Assembly (NCBI GenBank): GCA_902526085.1
Contig: CABZJN010000001.1
Coordinates: 1-64,000 of the forward strand
Source of the DNA: an uncultured Pelagibacteraceae bacterium
Lineage (GTDB): Bacteria > Pseudomonadota > Alphaproteobacteria > Pelagibacterales > Pelagibacteraceae
Direction of reading: 5' to 3'
Length of the DNA: 64,000 nt
Shown: piece by piece, positions 58,215-64,000 of the stretch
Numbering within the stretch: the first letter of the stretch is position 1
How the letters are laid out: each line of letters starts with the position of its first letter
The notes under the pieces: generated by a model
Told to the model about the DNA's origin: nothing
The model's database searches: none
Seen by the model: the letters and a program-made list of their open reading frames with translations, nothing else
Made by a program: the position numbers and the translations under genes

Positions 58215-58717
58215 AAAAGCTCATTTTTATTATATTTTTTTTAGTTTTTAGCACTCAAGTAAAAGCAGGATGCGATGATCCAATAACTGATGGTGTAGAT
58301 TATACACAGTGCAAATTTTCAGATGGACAAGATTTACAAGGAAGCTATCTTCCAAATTCTAATCTTTCATTTGCAAGTTTTATTCAAGTAAATCTTGATA
58401 AAAGTATAATGATGAATTCAAACCTAGCTTTTGGTACATTTTCAGAGTCTTCTTTCATTAGAGCCAACTTGTATGAGTCAACATTAACTGGTGCAAACTT
58501 TGAACTGTCAAATTTTTCTAGTGCAAATCTTACAAGAGCAGATTTTATGGGAGCTACACTTATTGATGTAAATTTTCAAAATTCCAATTTGATGGAGGCA
58601 AATTTTACTTCATCAAATATATTAAACGCAAATTTTGAGGGTGCTAATTTAATAGGTGCTACATGGACTAATGGTGAAATATGTGGTCCAGACTCAATAG
58701 GTGTTTGCAACAAGTAA
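58211..58717 (+). CDS. Exported pentapeptide-repeat protein
   Basis: A 168-residue protein with a signal peptide (LIFIIFFLVFSTQVKAG), so periplasmic or surface. The body is a run of about fifteen A(N/D)LxX-type pentapeptides (for example ANLYES, ANFELS, ANLTRA, ADFMGA, SNLMEA, ANFTSS), which fold as a right-handed four-sided helix, flanked by cysteines (GCDDP, TQCKF and ICGPD, VCNK). Function in this context is unknown. It overlaps azlD by four bases and is four bases from glaH. Confidence 0.85.
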   Translation: MKKLIFIIFFLVFSTQVKAGCDDPITDGVDYTQCKFSDGQDLQGSYLPNSNLSFASFIQVNLDKSIMMNSNLAFGTFSESSFIRANLYESTLTGANFELSNFSSANLTRADFMGATLIDVNFQNSNLMEANFTSSNILNANFEGANLIGATWTNGEICGPDSIGVCNK

Positions 58718-58721
58718 TTTT

Positions 58722-59642
58722 ATGAAAGATCTTTTAAAAATAAATGGATTTGAAATTTCGTATCACGAAAAATCTAATAGAATAATAAATATTAAAATCG
58801 AAGATGAAATTATAGATAGATTAGCATTTCCGTTTAAAAAATTTAATATTACAGCTCTTGAGTATAAACCATTTACAAGATTCACTATTGCTAAAAGTTT
58901 AGATGAGACAGCATCTAATAAATTAAGTAACTTCATTAATGAAATAATAAAAGATAGAGATACAGGTTGTTTTATTATTGGCCCAAAAAAAATTTCATCT
59001 AAAATTGATCAAACATTTCTGGTAAAACTTTCAACAGCCATTACTCATTTAATTGGCAATCCAAACCATGACTCCATGGCAGGTAAATATTATGCAAGAT
59101 TTCATGTCAAACATGAAGATAATAGTGATTCATATCTGAGAAAAGCTTACACAAATATGGATTTGCATACAGATGGAACTTATGTTCGAGAAACAACAGA
59201 TTGGATTTTAATGTCTAAACTCGAAGAAGAAAATGTAGCTGGTGGAGAAACTGCTTTACTGCATTTGGATGATTGGGAACACTTACCAGAACTTTCTGAA
59301 GATAAAATTGGTTTACAAAATTTTACTTGGGGATCACCTAAAAGTAAAAATATAGACTATAAAGTTGAACACCCTGTATTTTCAAAGGATGAAAACGGTA
59401 AACCAATTATTTCGTATATAGATCAATTTCCAGAACCTAAAAATATGGAGCAAGGTCTCTTTTTACAGAAATTATCTGATGCACTCGAGGGTAGCAAAAA
59501 TAAAATTGTAACTTCCTTACCAGTTGGCAGTGCAGTTGTAGCAAATAATTATTTTTGGCTTCATGGAAGAAAGCCATTTATTGAAAATAAAAATTTATCA
59601 AGAGAATTATTAAGAATTAGAGGTTCCTTTTTTAATAATTAA
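58722..59642 (+). CDS. glaH: Glutarate 2-hydroxylase (CsiD/GlaH)
   Basis: Fe(II)/2-oxoglutarate dioxygenase that hydroxylates glutarate to L-2-hydroxyglutarate. Started at the ATG at 58722 (306 residues), four bases after the previous stop; a GTG seven codons earlier would overlap that gene. Strong resemblance to E. coli GlaH is visible in block order: ALEYKPFTRFTIAKSLD, STAITHLIGNPNHDSM, the iron ligands His149 and Asp151 in MDLHTDGTY, HLDDWEHLPEL, and the distal His281 in WLHGR. Neighbours (amino acid importers) do not include lhgO or gabD/gabT. Confidence 0.93.
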   Translation: MKDLLKINGFEISYHEKSNRIINIKIEDEIIDRLAFPFKKFNITALEYKPFTRFTIAKSLDETASNKLSNFINEIIKDRDTGCFIIGPKKISSKIDQTFLVKLSTAITHLIGNPNHDSMAGKYYARFHVKHEDNSDSYLRKAYTNMDLHTDGTYVRETTDWILMSKLEEENVAGGETALLHLDDWEHLPELSEDKIGLQNFTWGSPKSKNIDYKVEHPVFSKDENGKPIISYIDQFPEPKNMEQGLFLQKLSDALEGSKNKIVTSLPVGSAVVANNYFWLHGRKPFIENKNLSRELLRIRGSFFNN

Positions 59643-59658
59643 GTATAGTAATTAAACT

Positions 59659-60429
59659 ATGAAACTTGGTTTTATAGGAACAGGAAAAATTACTCATTCT
59701 GTTGTCACAGGAATTTGTTCATCTAAGATTAAGTTTAATAAAATATTAGTTTCCCCAAGAAACCTTGCAATCGCTAGAAAATTGGCCAAATATAACAAAA
59801 AGGTTAAAATAGCAAAGTCAAATGATGAAATTGTAAACTCTTGCAATTGGATATTTTTAGCAGTTACTCCAACAGTAGGTCAAAATCTTATAAAAAAACT
59901 AAAATTTAAATCTAATCAAACAGTAATAAGTTTCATATCAACTATTACATTACCACAATTAAAAAAAATGATTAAAGCTAAGGCAACAATAGTGAGAGCA
60001 ATTCCTTTACCTCCAATATCTATAAAAAAAGGCCCTGTTCCAATTTTCCCTCCAAATAAAAAAATAAAAAGTTTTTTTAACAAATTAGGTACTACAGTTG
60101 AAATCAAAAATGAGAACCTTTCAAAAAATTTTTGGTCCATATCAGGTATGATGGCCCCATTCTATGAACTTTTAAATACTATGGCTAATTGGTTAGTAAA
60201 AAAAGGTGTGAAAAAGGAAAATGCTCAAAAATACATTACATCCTTATTCCTAGCTTTATCTGAGGATGCAGTTGTAAATTCAAAAAAAGATCTAAAATAT
60301 TTAGTAAAAGAATCCCAAACTCCTAAAGGGCTTAACGAACAAGGAGTTAACGAACTTAGAAAATTAGGTTTTTATAAATCAACTGAAAAAACTTTAAACA
60401 GTATTCTTAAAAGACTAAATAAAATATAA
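59659..60429 (+). CDS. Pyrroline-5-carboxylate reductase-like protein
   Basis: NAD(P)-binding ProC-fold reductase. The 256 residues start with LGFIGTGKITHSVVTG (dinucleotide motif), NWIFLAVTPTVGQNLI and VISFISTITLPQLKKM, IVRAIPLPPISIKKGP where canonical ProC has RxMPN, and a dimerisation helix domain at 160-256 with SQTPKGLNEQGVNELRKLG near the end. Divergent from housekeeping ProC, so it may reduce another cyclic imine. The chromosomal proC may lie elsewhere. Between glaH and the second Liv set. Confidence 0.7.
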   Translation: MKLGFIGTGKITHSVVTGICSSKIKFNKILVSPRNLAIARKLAKYNKKVKIAKSNDEIVNSCNWIFLAVTPTVGQNLIKKLKFKSNQTVISFISTITLPQLKKMIKAKATIVRAIPLPPISIKKGPVPIFPPNKKIKSFFNKLGTTVEIKNENLSKNFWSISGMMAPFYELLNTMANWLVKKGVKKENAQKYITSLFLALSEDAVVNSKKDLKYLVKESQTPKGLNEQGVNELRKLGFYKSTEKTLNSILKRLNKI

Positions 60430-60443
60430 TCCTACAGTAGCTT

Positions 60444-61211
60444 ATGTCTTACATTCTACAAATTGAAAATTTATCAAAATATTTTGGTGGACTAGCTGCA
60501 GTTTCAAACTGCTCATTAAAAATAAAAGAGGGTTCTATTACAGGAATTATTGGTCCAAATGGTTCAGGTAAGACAACTTTGTTTAATCTAATTGCTGGTA
60601 ACTTAAAATCTTCTGAAGGAAATGTTTTATTCAATAATGAAAATATAACTGATGTACCATCCCATGAATTATTCTCAAAAGGTTTATTAAGAACTTTTCA
60701 AATAGCTCATGAGTTCTCAAATATGACAGTACTAGAAAATTTAATGATGGTCCCTGGAAATCAGTCAGGAGAAATTCTTTTAAATGCACTTTTAAAACCT
60801 AACTTAATAAAGCAAGAAGAAGATGAAATTAGAAAAAAAGCTTATGAAGTAACTGAATTTTTAAATTTAAAAAATTTAGCTAATGAGAGAGCTGGAAATT
60901 TGTCGGGTGGTCAAAAAAAACTACTTGAACTTGGAAGAACAATGATGGTCGATGCTAAACTTGTACTGTTAGATGAAGTAGGAGCAGGGGTGAATAGAAC
61001 CTTATTAAAAGATTTAGGAACAGCCATACTCAGATTAAACAAGGAAAAAAACTACACTTTTTGCATGATTGAGCACGATATGGATTTTATTAGTAGAATG
61101 TGTGACCCAGTTATTGTTATGTCAGAAGGATCTGTTTTGTTTGAGGGAACATCAGATGAAGTAAAAAAAAACGATAAAGTAATTGATAGTTATTTGGGAA
61201 GGAAAAATTGA
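60444..61211 (+). CDS. Second Liv-type ABC transporter ATPase (LivG type)
   Basis: First ATPase of a second Liv-like importer. The 255 residues have Walker A GPNGSGKTTLFNLIAG, LRTFQIAHEFSNMTVLENL with the Q-loop, the signature LSGGQKKLLELGRTMM, Walker B LVLLDEVGAGVNRTL and the switch histidine in MIEHDMDFI. The Walker B glutamate is followed by valine where proline is typical. It starts 14 bases after the ProC-like gene. Confidence 0.92.
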   Translation: MSYILQIENLSKYFGGLAAVSNCSLKIKEGSITGIIGPNGSGKTTLFNLIAGNLKSSEGNVLFNNENITDVPSHELFSKGLLRTFQIAHEFSNMTVLENLMMVPGNQSGEILLNALLKPNLIKQEEDEIRKKAYEVTEFLNLKNLANERAGNLSGGQKKLLELGRTMMVDAKLVLLDEVGAGVNRTLLKDLGTAILRLNKEKNYTFCMIEHDMDFISRMCDPVIVMSEGSVLFEGTSDEVKKNDKVIDSYLGRKN

Positions 61212-61214
61212 AAA

Positions 61215-61922
61215 ATGGCCTTTTTTGAGGGAAATAACATGACTGGTGGCTATGGAGATGGTCCTGACATCATAAGTTCTTGCAGTATAAATGTGGATAA
61301 AGGTGAGATAGTTGCAATATTAGGTCCTAATGGTGCTGGTAAATCTACTGCTATGAAAGCAATGCTTGGACTACTAAAACTAAAGTCTGGAAATATTATT
61401 ATTGATGGTGAGGATATCTCAAATTTATCTCCACAGGAACGAGTAAAAAAAGGAATTTCGTTTGTCCCCCAAACTAGAAACGTATTTGCAGAACTTACTG
61501 TTAAGGAAAATTTGGAAGTAGGCGCTTTTTTAAGAACAGATGAAATTAATAAGGTTATTGATGAAATTTATGATCTTTTTCCAATACTCAAAGAAAAGAA
61601 AGATCAAATCGTAGGACAATTATCAGGTGGTCAAAGACAGCAGGTAGCTTTAGGTAGAGCCTTAATGATAAAACCAACAGTACTAATGTTAGACGAACCA
61701 ACTGCCGGAGTTTCACCAATCGTAATGGATGAATTATTTGAGCATATTCTAAGAGTTAAAGAGACCAAAGTAGGAATTATAATGGTTGAGCAAAATGCAA
61801 AACAAGCACTTAGTATTTCTGATAGAGGTTACGTATTAGTGACTGGTGAAAATAAATTTGAAGGTTCTGGAAATGAATTATTAAATGATCCAGAAGTACG
61901 AAGGTCTTTTTTAGGAGCATAA
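61215..61922 (+). CDS. Second Liv-type ABC transporter ATPase (LivF type)
   Basis: Second ATPase of this set. The 235 residues are a compact LivF with Walker A GPNGAGKSTAMKAMLG, the signature LSGGQRQQVALGRALM, Walker B VLMLDEPTAGVSPI and the tail VEQNAKQALSISDRGYVL. No N-terminal extension, unlike the livF of the first set. Starts three bases after the preceding ATPase and is one base from the permease. Confidence 0.93.
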   Translation: MAFFEGNNMTGGYGDGPDIISSCSINVDKGEIVAILGPNGAGKSTAMKAMLGLLKLKSGNIIIDGEDISNLSPQERVKKGISFVPQTRNVFAELTVKENLEVGAFLRTDEINKVIDEIYDLFPILKEKKDQIVGQLSGGQRQQVALGRALMIKPTVLMLDEPTAGVSPIVMDELFEHILRVKETKVGIIMVEQNAKQALSISDRGYVLVTGENKFEGSGNELLNDPEVRRSFLGA

Positions 61923-61923
61923 T

Positions 61924-62934
61924 ATGGATTTATTAAATGCAGTAATTGTATTACTTAATTATACGATTATCCCAGCTTTAACATATGGTTCACAATTAGC
62001 TCTTGGAGCAATATTTGTAACTTTGATTTATGGGATTTTACGATTTGCAAACTTTGCAACAGGAGACATGATGTCTTTTGGTACAATGTTTGCAGTACTT
62101 CTAACTTATTATTTTCAGTCTATAGGAATAAATTTTGGGTTTTTGCCAACTGCATTACTTACAATTCCATTCGCAATTATAATGATGATACTTTACATGT
62201 TATTGATTGATAAGACAGTTTTTAGTTATTATAGAATAAAGAAAAGTCCTCCTGTTCAACTAGCAATGGTAAGTGTTGGAGTGATGTTTGTAACTCAAGC
62301 AGTTATTAGAATAATTATTGGTCCAACAGATAGAAGATTTTTAGATGGTGAAAAATTTATAATTAAAGCATCTGAATTTAAAGAAATGACAGGTCTTGTT
62401 GAAGGCTTAACAATTAAATCAACTCAAATGATAACTATTATTGTAACAATAATTGTTGTTGCAATTATGTTTTGGTTTTTAAATAAAACCAAAACTGGAA
62501 CAAGTATGAGAGCATACTCTGACAATGAGGATTTAGCTCTTCTCTCAGGAATAGATCCAAAAAAAGTTGTACTTATAACATGGATTATTGCAGGTATATT
62601 AGCCACAATTGGAGGGATTTTGTATGGTTTAGACAAGAGTTATAGACCATTTGTATATTTTAATAATATGCTGCCTATATTTGCTGCAGCTATAGTTGGG
62701 GGAATTGGAAATCCATACGGGGCATTTTTTGGTGGATATGTGATTGCATTTGCTGAAATTTTTGTAACTTATGCTTATAAACGGGTTTTAGTTTATCTAT
62801 TACCAGAACCACTTGAACCCAATTCACTAATGCAACTATTATCAACTGATTACAAGTTTGCAATTTCATTTTCTATATTAGTAATTGTCTTAATATTTAG
62901 ACCATCAGGAATATTTGAGGGTAAAAGGATATGA
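61924..62934 (+). CDS. Second Liv-type ABC transporter permease (LivH type)
   Basis: Membrane subunit of the second Liv-like importer. The 336 residues have about eight helices, with GSQLALGAIFVTLIYGILRFANFATGDMM near the start, the conserved ATPase-contact loop MRAYSDNEDLALLSGIDPKKV, and PIFAAAIVGGIGNPYGAFFGG. It is about 40 residues longer than the livH of the first set because of an insertion (RFLDGEKFIIKASEF) that likely lies outside the membrane. It overlaps the next permease by ATGA. Confidence 0.92.
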   Translation: MDLLNAVIVLLNYTIIPALTYGSQLALGAIFVTLIYGILRFANFATGDMMSFGTMFAVLLTYYFQSIGINFGFLPTALLTIPFAIIMMILYMLLIDKTVFSYYRIKKSPPVQLAMVSVGVMFVTQAVIRIIIGPTDRRFLDGEKFIIKASEFKEMTGLVEGLTIKSTQMITIIVTIIVVAIMFWFLNKTKTGTSMRAYSDNEDLALLSGIDPKKVVLITWIIAGILATIGGILYGLDKSYRPFVYFNNMLPIFAAAIVGGIGNPYGAFFGGYVIAFAEIFVTYAYKRVLVYLLPEPLEPNSLMQLLSTDYKFAISFSILVIVLIFRPSGIFEGKRI

Positions 62935-64000
62935 GAAATTATTACAACATAATTGTTGCATACTCAATAATGATGCTACTAATTATTTTAGTTGGAATAT
63001 TTCAATCATGGTCAATTGCTCTTACAATATTTAATTATTGTATGATCTCAGCAGTAATGACAATGGGTGCAAACATACAGTGGGGTTATGCTGGACTTAT
63101 CAACTTTGGAATAATGGGTTATACCGCGCTTGGAGGTTTAGCAGTTGTTTTGGTGTCTGTTGCTCCAGTCCCAGAGGCTTGGAGTGCCGGAGGTATAAAT
63201 ATGTTAGCATGCTTAGGTTTAATAATCTTAATGATTTTATTAGTAAGATATATTTTAAAAAATATACAAAAATCAAATAAAAGAAATTATTATGTAGCTG
63301 GTGTTATTATTATTGGATTAATATTAATTAAAATTATTTCAGGACCTGCTATAGAACAAATAGAGGCAATAGATCCAGCAAAGACAGGTTTTCTTGGTGG
63401 GCTTGGAATGCCAGTGTTATTTTCATGGATCGTTGGGGGATTATTTGCAGCTGGTTTAGCGTTTATTGTTGGTAAAGTTGCTCTAGGATTAAGAGCAGAT
63501 TATTTAGCGATAGCTACATTATTAATTGCTGAGATTGTTGTATCAATAATTAAACATGAAGATTGGTTAGCGAGAGGTGTAAAAAATGTAATTGGATTAA
63601 AAAGGCCAGCTCCTTACGAAATAGACTTACAAACCTCATCTTGGTTTATTAATTTAGTTGAAAAATTTCATTCAAAAAAATTAGAATTGGTAAGTTCATT
63701 AACTGAAAGACAGGATTTGTTAAATCAATTAGTAATAGATGCATCTTCTGTTTATGTTAAACTATGCTTTGCTGGATTATTTTTAATTGTAGTAATTATT
63801 TTGTTAATCATAACTCAAAAGGCTCTTTATTCTCCATGGGGTAGAATGATGCGTGCAATAAGAGATAATGAAGAAGCAGCTAGTGCTATGGGAAAGAATG
63901 TTGTAAAACAACATTTATTCATTTTCATCCTTGGCTCAGCAATTGTAGGTATAGCAGGAGCAATGATGGTAACAAATGATGGTTTATTTACTCCAGGAAG
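62931..64000 (+). CDS. Second Liv-type ABC transporter permease (LivM type), 3' end cut by window
   Basis: The ATG at 62931 overlaps the LivH-type stop and the frame is open to the window end (356 codons). Seen are ANIQWGYAGLINFGIMGYTALGG, ALGLRADYLAIATLLIAEIV, a hydrophilic loop with LKRPAPYEI (the LivM family's IPRP-like position), and the ATPase-contact segment RAIRDNEEAASAMGKNVVKQ. Long loops of about 50 residues (for example around KLELVSSLTERQDLL) make it larger than the first LivM. A binding-protein gene is expected downstream but is outside the window. Confidence 0.9.
   Translation, partial: MRNYYNIIVAYSIMMLLIILVGIFQSWSIALTIFNYCMISAVMTMGANIQWGYAGLINFGIMGYTALGGLAVVLVSVAPVPEAWSAGGINMLACLGLIILMILLVRYILKNIQKSNKRNYYVAGVIIIGLILIKIISGPAIEQIEAIDPAKTGFLGGLGMPVLFSWIVGGLFAAGLAFIVGKVALGLRADYLAIATLLIAEIVVSIIKHEDWLARGVKNVIGLKRPAPYEIDLQTSSWFINLVEKFHSKKLELVSSLTERQDLLNQLVIDASSVYVKLCFAGLFLIVVIILLIITQKALYSPWGRMMRAIRDNEEAASAMGKNVVKQHLFIFILGSAIVGIAGAMMVTNDGLFTPG

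Noticed and set aside
63038..63280. 80-codon frame near the window end
   Set aside because: It is out of frame with the LivM-type permease, which is open from 62931 to the end and has clear family motifs.

Overview
The window is a densely packed, AT-rich alphaproteobacterial chromosome segment that looks like the marine SAR11 clade (Pelagibacterales). The clade call is an inference from several signs. AT content is very high. Intergenic gaps are mostly 0 to 100 bases, and ATGA or TAATG gene overlaps are frequent. Convergent genes share stop-codon bases. There is a circularly permuted two-piece tmRNA of the alphaproteobacterial kind. Thymidylate synthase is of the flavin-dependent ThyX type. 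Nothing seen points to phage, insertion sequences, CRISPR or recent transfer. Layout: 1-24 kb is housekeeping. It holds folP (cut by the window start), glmM, thiD and purA on the plus strand. On the minus strand follow rpoH, an RluD-type pseudouridine synthase, an ABC-2 exporter pair and a Sua5/TsaC gene, with a plus-strand tRNA-Arg inserted among them. Next come xseB-ispA-dxs, aroC, pdxH, a polyprenyl diphosphate synthase, an S49 peptidase, glyQ-glyS, ppdK, nadC-nadA, tRNA-Leu, the permuted ssrA on the minus strand, and thyX. 24-40 kb carries an Mrp-type P-loop ATPase, the membrane-protease block hflK-hflC-DUF2065-degP, miaA, the branched-chain amino acid pathway ilvB-ilvH-ilvC-leuA, and the cell-shape operon mreB-mreC-mreD-mrdA-rodA. 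40-48 kb is a tight six-gene unit: a DadA-like FAD oxidoreductase, a fused indolepyruvate-type ferredoxin oxidoreductase, an EamA permease, a D-2-hydroxyacid dehydrogenase, an HDAC-like deacetylase and MsrB. It reads as a 2-oxoacid or D-amino-acid catabolic module, though the substrate is unknown. 48-53 kb is the least understood part. It begins with a translationally coupled pair of exported proteins: a beta-barrel resembling the inverse autotransporter (intimin/invasin) domain without a passenger, and a cysteine-containing secreted protein of unknown family. After these come a DUF1479 2-oxoglutarate oxygenase, a glutaredoxin, a DUF2805 protein, and a LysE-family exporter preceded by an unexplained 10-bp hairpin. 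52-64 kb is amino acid transport. A Liv-type binding protein with a strong terminator behind it is followed by more than 10 kb of contiguous co-directional genes: livH, a small unknown gene, livM, livG, livF, azlC, azlD, an exported pentapeptide-repeat protein, the glutarate hydroxylase glaH (csiD), a ProC-like reductase, and a second Liv-type ABC set whose final permease runs off the window end. The segment thus couples synthesis of branched-chain amino acids with their import and export, and links these to small 2-oxoacid and glutarate metabolism. All family assignments come from reading motifs by eye. No database search was run.
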